The notes: generated by a model from the letters alone, not told the origin. A stretch of DNA of 64,000 nt from CAZBLK01 sp964492715 (GCA_964492715.1 CAZBLK010000002.1:103226-167225); one strand, 5' to 3'; counted from the stretch's first letter, positions 34,074 through 43,649 are shown. A program made the numbers and translations.

Positions 34074-35084
34074 TCATTTCGTGGCTGTTTCTGTTCCTGC
34101 GTCTGTTTCAGTGTCTGTGTCAATCTTCTTATAGTCTTTGTAAGAAATTAAATCTTGGCCTACTTTGAAGTAAGGTATTCCGTTTTTAACAAGTATACCT
34201 TCAACTTTGCCAGCTTTGTTTTCGTAAGTTATTACTTTGCCGTTCATTTTAAGCGCATCGGTGACGTAGTTAATTTTTTCAATAGGAACATTAGCTCCGT
34301 CACTTGTTACAAGGTAAGCTTTATCCAAAACTATGGAAACGCTGTCAATTGTAACTTTTTCACCTTTTGTACCGTCAACTAGCATGTAGTCAATTTCCTT
34401 GGTTAGAAGCATAGCCTCTGAACCTACAGAAATAACTTCGTTTGCAAGAATTTCCTTGTCACCAACCACTAAAATGGCGTTGCCGTTTGAGTCAAACTTA
34501 ACTTGGTCAACCATGCCTTCAATAAACCCAGAGGCATTGCCCTTTTCGTCAACCGTAAGAGCTTGAACGTATTTACCGATAAGGTTAAGGCTTTGAGAGT
34601 TGCCCATGTTTTTGTTAAGCAGTGAAAGCAAATACTCATTGTAATCGCCGTAAATTTCTTTTACAGAGTCAAGCGATATTTGCTTGCCGTTAACTATAAG
34701 GTACGGCTCGTTGTTTTGCATAACAACCGACTGCACTTGCCCAGAAACCTCATCAAATTCCCCAGTTGTATAGTTGTACGTTTCGGAATAAATAGTTTTT
34801 CCTATTAAAGAAAACGCTTGTGATTTTGTAGTTGCCTTGTTCATGTTTTGCATTTCTTCAAGGGCGGAAAACTGCGCCATTTGTGCAACAAATTCCTTGT
34901 CTTCAACTGGGTTTAAAGGGTCTTGGTATTGAAGCTGTGTTACGAGAAGCCTTAAAAAGGCGTCTTTGTCGAGGGTGCTTTTAAATTCCTTTGGCTTTTC
35001 AATGCCAGATTTAGCGGCTTCAGCCTCGGCAGTTTTTGTTGTATAATTAGATTCAATGTCAAACCATAAACCTGTGTCTGCCAT
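34074..35084 (-). CDS. flgD: Flagellar hook-capping protein FlgD with long repeat-bearing C-terminus
   Basis: The N-terminal part has DAFLRLLVTQLQYQDPLNPV and EFVAQMAQFSALEEMQNMN, the FlgD hallmark (about residues 42-82). The remaining 250 residues are longer than in most FlgD proteins and show about four beta-rich repeats of one plan: SGQVQSVVMQNNEPYLIVNG, IEGMVDQVKF..ILVVGDK, TIDSVSIVLDKAYLV and GKVEGILVKNGIPYFKVGQ. These resemble Tudor-like or beta-barrel modules. FlgD caps the growing hook. ATG after AAAGGAGGTG. Confidence 0.92.
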   Translation of the reverse strand: MADTGLWFDIESNYTTKTAEAEAAKSGIEKPKEFKSTLDKDAFLRLLVTQLQYQDPLNPVEDKEFVAQMAQFSALEEMQNMNKATTKSQAFSLIGKTIYSETYNYTTGEFDEVSGQVQSVVMQNNEPYLIVNGKQISLDSVKEIYGDYNEYLLSLLNKNMGNSQSLNLIGKYVQALTVDEKGNASGFIEGMVDQVKFDSNGNAILVVGDKEILANEVISVGSEAMLLTKEIDYMLVDGTKGEKVTIDSVSIVLDKAYLVTSDGANVPIEKINYVTDALKMNGKVITYENKAGKVEGILVKNGIPYFKVGQDLISYKDYKKIDTDTETDAGTETATK

Positions 35085-35122
35085 TTTTGCACCTCCTTTT
35101 AATGTATTAATTTAGGAAGAAA

Positions 35123-36691
35123 CTACGCAAAAAAGTTTGCTACGTTTTCTTCTACAGCCATAGGGGCTTCTTCAATTTCTGCTTCTGCTTCGCCTTCTGC
35201 CTGTAAGCCTTTGTTAATTGACTTAATACGCATTGCGGCTTGGCTTCTGCCTTTTTGGAACTCGCCCAACATTTGGTTGCCACGTTCCGAGCCAACAGAA
35301 ACTGAAAGGCTTGAAACTTCAATGCCCTGCTTTTGAAGTGCATCACGAAGCTGGTTGAAGTTTGATTCCAAAGTTTCTTTTACACGCTGGTTTTCGGCTA
35401 AAAATTGTGCCGTAATTATGCCGTTTTCTACAGAAAGCTTCATAGAAACTTCGCCTAAGCTTTCTGGACGAAGCGTCATTTTAATTTCTGAAACGTTGCC
35501 ACGGAATTCAACCTTTATTCTGTCAAGAACTTGGTTCAAAATTTCAGTGTGGTCAACTGACGCACGAGGTGTAGCCGAAGCTTTTTGTGCAGCTTCTGTA
35601 AAGGTTGTGCTAACTTGCTGGTTAGCCTGCACGTTTGCTGGAATACCGTCACTTAACGAATTGCCGAGTGTTTCTCCCAAAACGTCATTGTTCCCGTTGT
35701 TTTGGTTAAACTGTTGGCTTCCACCGCTTGTTGAGTTTTGTGCTGTTTGGCTTGGTGCAACAGGTTGTGGCTGTTCTTCGTTTGCTTGCGGAGCGGCTTG
35801 CTCTGTTTCAGTAGTTTGAACAGAAGCGGCTGCTACTGCTGGCTTTGCAGAAACTTCGGCAGCTTTTGTTGTGTCGGTTGTTTCAACTGGAACAGTTTGA
35901 TTTGTTTGTTCAGTTTCAACAGCTTGCTTGACAACAGTTTTATCAGTAGCTTCGATAGCGGTTTCACTTTCAAGCGGTTGTGCCAAATTAAATTTGCCAT
36001 CTGCCTCGACAAACTGTGCGGTTTGCGGCGTTTTTGCAGAAGCTTCGCTAACTTCAGAGGCGGCTTCTTTAACAACTGCAAACAGTTCTTTAATGTTTGG
36101 AACATTAAGAAGCTCGGCAGGAGAAGACAAGTCAAAGGCTGCTTGCATAAACTTGCTTAAATTAGCTTGGTCTGCAAGGTCTTTTACTGTCATTGAAAGA
36201 GAGTTTAAAATTTGCATAACTGCTTCTGGTGTCATGCCCAAAGCTTCGGCAATTTTTTTAACCGCTTCCATTTCCTCAACAGGCTCTGCATTTTTTTGCG
36301 CTGATTCGGAAGGCTTTTCAGCTTTTGTTGTTTCAGCAGGCTTTGTGTTGTTTTCGGCGACCTTTTTTGTATCATCTCCAGCAGATGCTTGCTTTTCAGC
36401 ACGGTTGTTGTCAGCTTGTTCTGCCGCCTTTTTTTGGTAAGGCTTGCTTTGCTGACGCTCCTGCTTCTCCGCTTGGTTAACGTTGTTGCTTTTGTTGTTG
36501 TTGTTCTTGTTTTCGGCTTTTCGTTCTGCTTGCACTTTTTGCTGTTCTTGGTTAGTGGACTGGGCACTTCCCAAATAGCTTTCAAACGTATTGCTTGAAG
36601 AACTGCTGGCTTGCGGCTTTGCAGCAAACATTGAGTCAAACGCCGAAGAAACAACAGATTGTGATTGGTTAACTACAGTTTTGTAACCCAT
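35123..36691 (-). CDS. fliK: Flagellar hook-length control protein FliK
   Basis: A 522-residue protein, with most of the sequence a low-complexity Gln/Ala/Glu/Asn-rich secreted ruler. The C-terminal FliK domain contains VEFRGNVSEIKMTLRPESLG, EVSMKLSVENGIITAQF and NFNQLRDALQKQGIEVSSL. It measures hook length and triggers the FlhB switch. ATG after GAAAGGAGG. The unusual composition of the N-terminal half is typical of the family. Confidence 0.94.
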   Translation of the reverse strand: MGYKTVVNQSQSVVSSAFDSMFAAKPQASSSSSNTFESYLGSAQSTNQEQQKVQAERKAENKNNNNKSNNVNQAEKQERQQSKPYQKKAAEQADNNRAEKQASAGDDTKKVAENNTKPAETTKAEKPSESAQKNAEPVEEMEAVKKIAEALGMTPEAVMQILNSLSMTVKDLADQANLSKFMQAAFDLSSPAELLNVPNIKELFAVVKEAASEVSEASAKTPQTAQFVEADGKFNLAQPLESETAIEATDKTVVKQAVETEQTNQTVPVETTDTTKAAEVSAKPAVAAASVQTTETEQAAPQANEEQPQPVAPSQTAQNSTSGGSQQFNQNNGNNDVLGETLGNSLSDGIPANVQANQQVSTTFTEAAQKASATPRASVDHTEILNQVLDRIKVEFRGNVSEIKMTLRPESLGEVSMKLSVENGIITAQFLAENQRVKETLESNFNQLRDALQKQGIEVSSLSVSVGSERGNQMLGEFQKGRSQAAMRIKSINKGLQAEGEAEAEIEEAPMAVEENVANFFA

Positions 36692-36743
36692 TTTCTTCCT
36701 CCTTTCATAATATTATTGTACGATTTTGCCGCTTACCCACAAC

Positions 36744-37628
36744 TTATGGTGCAGGTGAAGTTGTTGGAGCAGGTGTTGGTGTAGCTGGAGGCGGAGTAGG
36801 GTACATTTGTTTTGTAACCGTTGCCGCATTTTGTGGTGTCATTGCCGCCAACACTGCGGCGCATTTTTCACTATCTATGTTTTTTAAAATCGTAACAACC
36901 AATTCTGAATCAGTCGTAAGAAGCTCCTCTAAAACTGCCGCTGCGGCCGCTTCGTCCATAGCTTGATATTTAGCTATGTAATTTTTAAGCTCTTTTGACT
37001 GTGCAACGGAAGAAAGCGAAGCTTTGTAAAGCTCTGCGGCATTTTCAGGCGAAATTTGCTCGTAAAAAGCTTTGTATGCAGCAGGGTCGTTTGATGCAAC
37101 CATTTCGTCGAAAGCTGCTTTGTCTTCCTTAAATTTAGTTTGCTGGTCTGCTATAACTTGCAGGTCGGCAACTTGTTCTGTAAAAAGCTTGTTTTTTTGT
37201 GTTAGCTTTGCCACTTGGTCTTCGCTGTCTTTAAGCTTTCGCTCAAGCTGTGCAATTTGTGTCATAAGCTCGTCTTTAGGCGGCTTTTCAGAGTCGGCGA
37301 CAGCTTGCTCCAAGTCGGGCACAAGTGTTTTTACAAACGGAACGTTTTTTAAAGCAGGAAAAACATACTGGTCACGAACGTTTAAAACGTTAAACCAAAT
37401 TGCTGAAAAAATGCCGCCTACAATTAAAAGAAACACAAACCAAGGCATAATTTTGGAAACAAAGCTACGTGCCTTTTTCTTTGCTTCTTTTTCAGCCCTT
37501 TTTGCTTCCCTTTCAGCCGCTTTTTGGGCTTTTTTGTCGGGCTTTTCGGCTTTAGTTTCTGGTTGCGGTGCAACAGTGTTTTGTTCAACTGCTGGCTCAG
37601 CAGGCTTTTTCTTTTCCTTTACAGCCAT
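36744..37628 (-). CDS. MgtE-N-like flagellar operon protein (YlxF type)
   Basis: The 294-residue product has a Lys/Ala/Glu-rich cytoplasmic start, one membrane helix (MPWFVFLLIVGGIFSAIWF, about residues 64-82), a coiled coil (about 115-170) and a domain like the N-terminal MgtE domain (QISPENAAELYKAS, ILKNIDSEKCAAVLAAM). It ends with a TPPPATPTPAP tail. Proteins like this are encoded between fliJ and fliK in Firmicutes; they may chaperone the export machinery. No magnesium transport is implied. ATG after GGAGGC. Confidence 0.85.
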   Translation of the reverse strand: MAVKEKKKPAEPAVEQNTVAPQPETKAEKPDKKAQKAAEREAKRAEKEAKKKARSFVSKIMPWFVFLLIVGGIFSAIWFNVLNVRDQYVFPALKNVPFVKTLVPDLEQAVADSEKPPKDELMTQIAQLERKLKDSEDQVAKLTQKNKLFTEQVADLQVIADQQTKFKEDKAAFDEMVASNDPAAYKAFYEQISPENAAELYKASLSSVAQSKELKNYIAKYQAMDEAAAAAVLEELLTTDSELVVTILKNIDSEKCAAVLAAMTPQNAATVTKQMYPTPPPATPTPAPTTSPAP

Positions 37629-37655
37629 ATTAATAGCCTCCGTTAAACTTATAAA

Positions 37656-38102
37656 CTATCTATCTAAAGTGGTGTATTTGTAGCTAGTTATCTCGTCAAC
37701 AAATTTTTGTTCGGCGAGCTGTTCTTCCTTTAAATACACCGTATACTTGTTTTCTCGTAAAGTTTCAAACATTTTGTGTTCTTTTACGGCTTCTACAAGT
37801 TCCAGCCGCTTTTCCTCGGCAAAGTGCTTTGCCTTGTCAATTAAATGTTGCTGTTCTTTAATTTGCTTTTTTAAAAGCTCAATATAATCATTATGCAGGG
37901 CAACTTCGTGCGGTGAAATTCCTTCGTTTATGCGTGTGCGAAAGCTAACTATACACTGTTCCTTTTCATGAAGAAGCTCTAGTTTCCGTTGCTTTTTTCG
38001 CTCAAGGTCAGAAATTGCTTTACCAAACTCCAGCTTCTTTTGCTCCTCCAGCTTTTCCTTTATGTTAAGAAGACCAGAAAGATTAAACACGAATTTAGCC
38101 AT
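37656..38102 (-). CDS. fliJ: Flagellar export protein FliJ
   Basis: A 148-residue, almost entirely charged coiled-coil protein (LNIKEKLEEQKKLEFGKAIS, KKQIKEQQHLIDKAKHFAEE) of FliJ length, encoded between fliI and the MgtE-like gene. FliJ is the central stalk of the FliI ATPase ring, and helps open the FlhA gate. ATG after GGTGAAAA. The family is weakly conserved, so position is part of the evidence. Confidence 0.9.
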   Translation of the reverse strand: MAKFVFNLSGLLNIKEKLEEQKKLEFGKAISDLERKKQRKLELLHEKEQCIVSFRTRINEGISPHEVALHNDYIELLKKQIKEQQHLIDKAKHFAEEKRLELVEAVKEHKMFETLRENKYTVYLKEEQLAEQKFVDEITSYKYTTLDR

Positions 38103-38126
38103 AACTTATTTTCACCATTATTCCAT

Positions 38127-39440
38127 TTATAATGTAACAATCTTATTCATTTCGCCGATAGTTTGGGAAAATGTAACCTTTTCATCGGTAGCTTGCTGTA
38201 AAAAGTTCATTATACTGCGGTGCTTTTCGATTGCGTCGTCAATGTCAGGGTTGCTCCCTTTAACATATGCGCCTATGTTAATTAAATCTTCTGCGTCGGC
38301 GTAAACAGCCATGCTTTTTTTGATTTCGTTGGCAACCTTTTTGTGCTCTTTCGTTGCAATGTCACTCATAAGACGTGACACACTTCCTAAAACGTCAATT
38401 GAAGGATAATGGTTTCTTGAGGCAATTTTTCTTGACAAAATAATGTGTCCGTCCAAAACGCCACGTGCCGTGTCTGTAACAGGCTCGGTTAAGTCGTCAC
38501 CGTCTACAAGAACTGTGTAAATGCCTGTAATAGAGCCTTTGCTACCACAGCCTGCACGTTCTAAAAGCTTTGGAATAAGCGAAAAAACCGAGGGCGTGTA
38601 CCCCCTTGAAACAGGTGGTTCGCCTGCTGCCAAGCCAACCTCACGCTGTGCCATAGCGTAGCGTGTAAGCGAGTCCATTAGCAAAATTACATCTTTGCCC
38701 ATGTCACGGAAAAATTCTGCAATTGTTGTTGCAACTTCGGCAGCTTTAAGCCTTACGAGAGCTGGCTGGTCGCTTGTTGCAATTACTACAACGGAGCGTT
38801 TAAGCCCTTCTTCGCCCAAGTCCTTTTCCAAAAACTCTTTTACCTCTCTGCCACGTTCACCAACAAGTGCAATTACGTTAACTTCGGCTTGAGTGTTTCT
38901 TGCAATCATACCCATAAGGGTACTTTTGCCAACGCCGCTTCCTGCAAAAATGCCGATACGCTGACCTTTGCCAAGAGTTATAAGCCCATCAATTGCCTTT
39001 ATTCCAAGGTTTAAAGGCTCAGTAATTCTTTTGCGGCTTAAAGGGTCGGGTGGGGTAGCGGTAATGCTTCTAAGTTCACCTTCTGGCACTGTGCCTTTGC
39101 CGTCCATTGGCTCGCCAAGCCCGTTTAAAACTCTGCCTAAAAGACCTTCCGATACGTTTATTGAAATTGGAGTGTTGCAAGCTTCAACAATGCTTCCAGG
39201 CCCAACGCCTTGCATTGTGCCGATAGGCATTAGCAAAATGCGGTTGTTTTTAAAGCCGACAACTTCGGCACGCATTGGAGGGCTGTGTTTTGTTGGTTTA
39301 ATTAAACAAAGGTCGGAAACACGTACATCTGGGCCGACAGATTCAATTGTAAGCCCAACTACTTGTGACACCCTGCCAAGCTTTTTGACGTACACTTTGT
39401 TTAAAACTGCGTTATATTTAGTTAAGTCAATTGTGGTCAA
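38127..39440 (-). CDS. fliI: Flagellum-specific ATP synthase FliI
   Basis: The 437-residue ATPase has Walker A AGSGVGKST (residues 166-174), ALVGERGREVKEFLE, and the Walker B region VILLMDSLTRYAMAQREVGL, all FliI signatures. It powers unloading of export substrates. The start is TTG (39440), 12 nt or so after GGCGGTGA. It is followed by fliJ after 24 nt. Confidence 0.97.
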   Translation of the reverse strand: MTTIDLTKYNAVLNKVYVKKLGRVSQVVGLTIESVGPDVRVSDLCLIKPTKHSPPMRAEVVGFKNNRILLMPIGTMQGVGPGSIVEACNTPISINVSEGLLGRVLNGLGEPMDGKGTVPEGELRSITATPPDPLSRKRITEPLNLGIKAIDGLITLGKGQRIGIFAGSGVGKSTLMGMIARNTQAEVNVIALVGERGREVKEFLEKDLGEEGLKRSVVVIATSDQPALVRLKAAEVATTIAEFFRDMGKDVILLMDSLTRYAMAQREVGLAAGEPPVSRGYTPSVFSLIPKLLERAGCGSKGSITGIYTVLVDGDDLTEPVTDTARGVLDGHIILSRKIASRNHYPSIDVLGSVSRLMSDIATKEHKKVANEIKKSMAVYADAEDLINIGAYVKGSNPDIDDAIEKHRSIMNFLQQATDEKVTFSQTIGEMNKIVTL

Positions 39441-39467
39441 GGTATCACCGCCTTTTTGCTTTATTTC

Positions 39468-40214
39468 TTACTTATTTTCGAGAATAAAATACAAGCTTTC
39501 CTTTAGACCTGAAAGTTGCAGGTCAAGGCTGCAATCTATGTCGCCAAAAGGCGTTTCTATAATGCAGTCAGACTGGGAAAGCGACAAGTCTTGAAAAATT
39601 TCAAGCGTTGCCGACGTGTCTATGGAAGAAAGAATTTCGTCCTTACGCTCGACAACCGTTTCATAATCTTCTTTTGAAACATGAATAGTTATAGTGCCAG
39701 TAATTGTTGCACCAGCCAAGCCTTGCTTAATTAAATTTAAAATAACATCTTGTTTAACAGATGCAATTTTTGGTAATAATTTATCCAAAATATTACTAAT
39801 TAAATTTACAATTTGCGGCTCGGCACTTTTTAAAAGCTGCTCTCGCTCGACAAGCGACTTGTCGTAAACGGCTTTGGCTTCACGGCGAAGGCGTTCGCCT
39901 TCTTGTGAGCCTTCGGCAACGCCTTGGTCGAAGCCACGGCGTGCGCCTTCTTCCTCGGCTTCACGCAAAACACGCTCGGCTTCTTCGTATGCTTCGTCAC
40001 GAATTGCCCTTGCGTCAGCGTGAGCCTCGGAAATAAGGGCGGAAGCTTTGTCTTTTGCGTATTCAAGCAAAACCTCTTGCGAAAGCTCAAGCTCTGAGCT
40101 TGACATTTCTTGCTCGTCAGCAGGTGCTTTCACTTCTGGTTTTTGTATAACTTCAAGGTAAAAGGCGTTGTCACTACTTAATGAAACTTCGCCTGAGCGG
40201 ATTATTCTAGGCAA
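39468..40214 (-). CDS. fliH: Flagellar assembly protein FliH
   Basis: The 248-residue protein has the Ala/Glu-rich coiled coil with GxxxG-like spacing (RGFDQGVAEGSQEGERLRRE) and a C-terminal V-type-ATPase E-like domain (IASVKQDVILNLIKQGLAGA). It regulates FliI. TTG start at 40214 lies within the end of fliG (8-nt overlap); the ribosome binding site is GGAGGAGATG inside fliG. Confidence 0.93.
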   Translation of the reverse strand: MPRIIRSGEVSLSSDNAFYLEVIQKPEVKAPADEQEMSSSELELSQEVLLEYAKDKASALISEAHADARAIRDEAYEEAERVLREAEEEGARRGFDQGVAEGSQEGERLRREAKAVYDKSLVEREQLLKSAEPQIVNLISNILDKLLPKIASVKQDVILNLIKQGLAGATITGTITIHVSKEDYETVVERKDEILSSIDTSATLEIFQDLSLSQSDCIIETPFGDIDCSLDLQLSGLKESLYFILENK

Positions 40215-41229
40215 TTATTTCATCTCCTCCGCCTCTAGCTACGATAATTTCGCCAGCGTCTTGCAACCTGCGGACAACGTTAACAATTTTTTGCTGTGCT
40301 TCTTCAACATCTGTACGGCGAACAGGACCCATAAACTCCATGTCCTCACGTATCATAGCAGCAAGACGTTTTGAAACGTTGCTAAGTATAAGGTCTTGAA
40401 GCTCGACGCTTGCGCCTTTAAGTGCAACGGCAATGTCACGGTTGTCAATGTCTTGGCGAAGAACAGTTTGGATTGAACGGTTGTCAAGGTTAACGATGTC
40501 TTCAAATACAAACATTTTGCGTTTGATTTCATCTGAAAGTTCAGCATCGTCCATTTCAAGAGTTTCCATAATGTTTTTCTCGGTTGACCTGTCAACGCTG
40601 TTAAGAATTTCAACAACTGCGTCAACGCCGCCAACGACTGTAAAGTCTTCAGTCATAAGCGAAGATAGCCGTTTTTCCAAAGCACGTTCAACTTCTTTAA
40701 TTACGTCTGGAGACGTTCTGTCCATAATTGCAATTCTTCTTGCTACGTCAGCCTGCTTGTCGGGGGCAAGCTGTGAAAGAACTTCACCTGCTTGCTTTGG
40801 ACGAAGGTAAGACAAAATAAGAGCAATTGTTTGAGGGTGCTCGTTTTGTATAAAGTTAATAATTTGTGTAGCGTCCGTTTTCCGAATAAAGTCAAAGGGG
40901 CGAACTTGCAGTGAAACTGTAAGCTTGCTTATTACGTCGAAAGCACGTGACTCGCCCAAAGCTTTTTCCAAAAGCTGTTTTGCGTAGCCAATGCCGCCTT
41001 CGGCAATGTATTGCTGTGCAATACAAATTTGGTAAAACTCTTCCAAAACCTTTTCCTTTGTTTCGGGCATAACGCTGCTTATGTTTGCAATTTCAAGTGT
41101 TAAAGACTCAATTTCTTCTTCTTTTAAATGTTTAAAAACAAGAGCAGATTTTTCAGGTCCTAAGGCAATAAGCAAAATGGCAGCCTTTTCACGACCTGTT
41201 AAGTCTAAAATACTTCCAGAGGTTGCCAT
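40207..41229 (-). CDS. fliG: Flagellar motor switch protein FliG
   Basis: The 340-residue protein has all three FliG domains, with LTGREKAAILLIALGPEKSA at the N-terminus, EHPQTIALILSYLRPKQAGE (the EHPQ motif) in the middle, and VLRQDIDNRDIAVALKGASV, with the charged torque ridge, at the C-terminus. It links the MS ring to the rotor and contacts MotA. ATG after GGGAGTGA, 4 nt after fliF. Confidence 0.97.
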   Translation of the reverse strand: MATSGSILDLTGREKAAILLIALGPEKSALVFKHLKEEEIESLTLEIANISSVMPETKEKVLEEFYQICIAQQYIAEGGIGYAKQLLEKALGESRAFDVISKLTVSLQVRPFDFIRKTDATQIINFIQNEHPQTIALILSYLRPKQAGEVLSQLAPDKQADVARRIAIMDRTSPDVIKEVERALEKRLSSLMTEDFTVVGGVDAVVEILNSVDRSTEKNIMETLEMDDAELSDEIKRKMFVFEDIVNLDNRSIQTVLRQDIDNRDIAVALKGASVELQDLILSNVSKRLAAMIREDMEFMGPVRRTDVEEAQQKIVNVVRRLQDAGEIIVARGGGDEIIA

Positions 41230-41233
41230 GTTA

Positions 41234-42862
41234 TCACTCCCATTCCTCGTTTAACCAGTTACGCAGTAAGCTTGCAACAGATTCGGGGCGCTCCTGAATA
41301 AACTTTTCGATTTGAAGCTTTGTTTCAGACTCTTTATTAAATTCAATTTCTTTAAGCCGCATTTCTTCTTCTTTTTCTTCTTCAAGCTGTGTGCTAACGA
41401 GCAAGTCTTCAACAGAAAGCTCCGGCTCGACTTCGGTAACTTCGTCGGCTTGTGTCTTTTTGATAAGACCAAAAGCTAAAAGACCGATTAAAAGAACAAG
41501 AATTGCCATCATTACAATTTGGCTAATTTGCAAAGGTTTAACAATTGCATCTGTAAACATTGGAACTTCGTAGCCTGTTACAGAAACGTCAGCAATGCCA
41601 GTGCCCTTTTGAATACTTTCAATTATTTGTGGGTCAATAGTAAGCGGAACAAGCGCTTGCCCAGTTGTAGCTTTAAACTCTGCCCACGTCATTCCGTTTA
41701 ACTGTGCCTCTGTAATTGTTGCTTCGTCATAATTTCTGTACTTATAAAAAGTAGCAGAAAGTGAAGACAACTCTGGCATAAAAACGCCTGTACCAAGCTC
41801 TTTAAACGTTTCCTCTGTGTTGTAGGCACGGTCAATAATGCTGTCTGATGTTGATGCAGAACTTTGTGTGTTGTTGCCTGTTGCGTATGTTGGCGTAGTT
41901 TGCGTGTTTGGCTGAACACCAGGTTCAGCGTCTGCATTTCCGCCAGTAAAGTTTGATTTATGCGTTTCTTCCCTTGTTGGCACGCCAGTATTAGTGTCGG
42001 GAACAGGCGGAGTTAAAGTGCTTGATTTAACTGATTGTTTGTCTGTATTAAATACAATATTTGATGAAACATTAATTTTGTCAAAAAGTGGTAAATATTG
42101 GTTTCTAAGTGAAGCTTCAAGTTCTCTCTTTTTTTGTAGCTCAAGCTCGTATGCAGAGCCAAGCACGCTTTCTTGAGGTGTTTGACCAGAATATATTGGG
42201 TTCATATTTTGGTCTAAGATGTAAACGTTTTCTAGCTTTAAGCCTTCAACAGTACCTCTAAGGAAGTTTGCCATGCCAAGTGCGTTTGCGCTGCTTATGT
42301 TGTAGCCTGGCATTAATGTTAAAATTACCGAAATCGATGACTCACTTTTTTCATCAATAAAAAATGAGTTGTTATCAGCAGGTGTAATTGTAACCGCTGC
42401 ATCTGTAACACCTTCAAACAACCTAAGCTTTCTTGCTGTAGCAGACTCGCTTGCAAGCTTAAAAGCTTCTTGTCTAGTTGATTCTGTGGCACTCATGCCG
42501 CCTGTTTTAAAAGCGTCTGCGTGAGTGAAATCTTGTGTTGCAGGCAAATTTTTTGTTCCAATCTCAACTTGAGCTTGGTCATTATCTGCCGCATTTACGA
42601 AAATTGCAGAGCCGTTTGATGTTGTTGTTATTTTATTATATATACCAGCATCGTCAAGAGCAGCTTTTATTTGCCCAGCATCAGAATATGTCAGCTTATC
42701 ATAAAGCATTACAAGGTTAGGCCGTGTTAAAAAGTACGTAGTTACACCTAACACAAGGATTACGACTAAAGCTGAAATGCCAAGCTTAACTTTTTGCCCG
42801 TTTTCTAAATTGTTAAATTTATCGAGCAGCCCGCCAAAAAAGCTGCGAAGCCTTTCCTGCAT
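41234..42862 (-). CDS. fliF: Flagellar MS-ring protein FliF
   Basis: A 542-residue protein with two membrane helices (KLGISALVVILVLGVTTYF near residue 26; IVMMAILVLLIGLLAFGLI near 445), the ring-building motifs (ESATARKLRLFEGVTDAAVT, ESSISVILTLMPGY) and a C-terminal FliG-binding tail ending WLNEEWE. It is the export-apparatus housing and base of the motor. ATG after GGGGTGAG. Confidence 0.96.
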   Translation of the reverse strand: MQERLRSFFGGLLDKFNNLENGQKVKLGISALVVILVLGVTTYFLTRPNLVMLYDKLTYSDAGQIKAALDDAGIYNKITTTSNGSAIFVNAADNDQAQVEIGTKNLPATQDFTHADAFKTGGMSATESTRQEAFKLASESATARKLRLFEGVTDAAVTITPADNNSFFIDEKSESSISVILTLMPGYNISSANALGMANFLRGTVEGLKLENVYILDQNMNPIYSGQTPQESVLGSAYELELQKKRELEASLRNQYLPLFDKINVSSNIVFNTDKQSVKSSTLTPPVPDTNTGVPTREETHKSNFTGGNADAEPGVQPNTQTTPTYATGNNTQSSASTSDSIIDRAYNTEETFKELGTGVFMPELSSLSATFYKYRNYDEATITEAQLNGMTWAEFKATTGQALVPLTIDPQIIESIQKGTGIADVSVTGYEVPMFTDAIVKPLQISQIVMMAILVLLIGLLAFGLIKKTQADEVTEVEPELSVEDLLVSTQLEEEKEEEMRLKEIEFNKESETKLQIEKFIQERPESVASLLRNWLNEEWE

Positions 42863-42884
42863 TTACTCACCCCATTTTCTTGCC

Positions 42885-42925
42885 TATCTTAAAGAAGCTT
42901 TTTAATGAAGAAGCTTTTTAAGATA
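42885..42925. other. Hairpin upstream of fliF
   Basis: TATCTTAAA plus AAGCTT pair with AAGCTT plus TTTAAGATA over 42885-42925, 23 nt upstream of fliF. It is in the transcribed spacer between fliE and fliF and could affect fliF expression. Confidence 0.5.
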
Positions 42926-42945
42926 ATGTATTAATTTAAGTAAGC

Positions 42946-42981
42946 TAAAGCAATTCCAGAAAAATTTTCGGAGTTGCTGTA
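42946..42981. repeat. Inverted-repeat element, minimal copy (G)
   Basis: TAAAGCAATTCC at the left and GGAGTTGCTGTA at the right match the terminal repeats of a dispersed family, here with only about 12 bp between them. Located in the fliE-fliF spacer. Confidence 0.5.
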
Positions 42982-43024
42982 GGGGTTGTTTGAAAATTAA
43001 GCTTTTGCTTTTTTCAAACACGCC

Positions 43025-43339
43025 CTAAATTTGTATTCGCATAATTTCCCTGTATGCTTCAACCATTTTGTTTGTAACTTGAAGGGTGAAGTTAATAGAG
43101 GCATAGGCCTTTTCTTGCGCTAGAAGAACGCCAAGCATGTCGTCGTTTTTGCCCGTAACAAAGTCAATTTGCGCTTGCTCAGCTTGTTGCTGGAAAGAGT
43201 TTGTTTCGTTTACTAAGTCAAGAGCCGCACTATAAAATTGCTCAAAAGATTTTGCGTCAGTTTCTGGTGTAACCTTTGTAGCTTGTTGTGCATTAATTAT
43301 AGGTATATTACTCATACCATTAATTGCATCAGTATACAT
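43025..43339 (-). CDS. fliE: Flagellar hook-basal body protein FliE
   Basis: The 104-residue protein has SFEQFYSAALDLVNETNSFQ, QAQIDFVTGKNDDMLGVLLA and a C-terminal FTLQVTNKMVEAYREIMRIQ, the FliE signature. It joins the MS ring to the rod. ATG after GGGGTTA. Both flanking spacers (to flgC 310 nt, to fliF 162 nt) hold copies of the inverted-repeat element. Confidence 0.95.
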   Translation of the reverse strand: MYTDAINGMSNIPIINAQQATKVTPETDAKSFEQFYSAALDLVNETNSFQQQAEQAQIDFVTGKNDDMLGVLLAQEKAYASINFTLQVTNKMVEAYREIMRIQI

Positions 43340-43365
43340 TTTTTTAACCCCTTTTTAAAAAATGC

Positions 43366-43466
43366 TATAGCAATTCTGCTTTTAATCGGCCATTACGTAT
43401 TGGTTAAAACGCCAAATGAATGGTTTTTGCGTTCAACTTCCAACATCGTAAAGTGGAATTGCAATA
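43366..43466. repeat. Inverted-repeat element copy A (flgC-fliE spacer)
   Basis: Left end TATAGCAATTCTGCTTT (43366-43382); right end AAAGTGGAATTGCAATA (43450-43466), 14 of 17 complementary. The 101-bp unit has no ORF. Its interior CATTACGTATTGGT...CCAAATGAATGG resembles copy F. The 310-nt spacer is almost filled by copies A and B. Confidence 0.7.
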
Positions 43467-43545
43467 ATTAATTTGTGCATTAAAACGTGCTAAATGAATG
43501 ATAAGTTATTTGTCAAAACGTTTAACAATAAACTTCGCCACTCAT

Positions 43546-43641
43546 TACAGCAATTCCGTAAATAATTGATAAAAGCTTCGTCGACATGAACGCTTTTGCA
43601 CTCGTACAAAACTTATATCGCTATTTACTTGAATTGCTATA
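43546..43641. repeat. Inverted-repeat element copy B (flgC-fliE spacer)
   Basis: Left end TACAGCAATTCCGTAAATA; right end TATTTACTTGAATTGCTATA (43622-43641). The 96-bp unit has the same ends as copy A and lies head to tail with it. Confidence 0.65.
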
Positions 43642-43649
43642 AAATAAAA

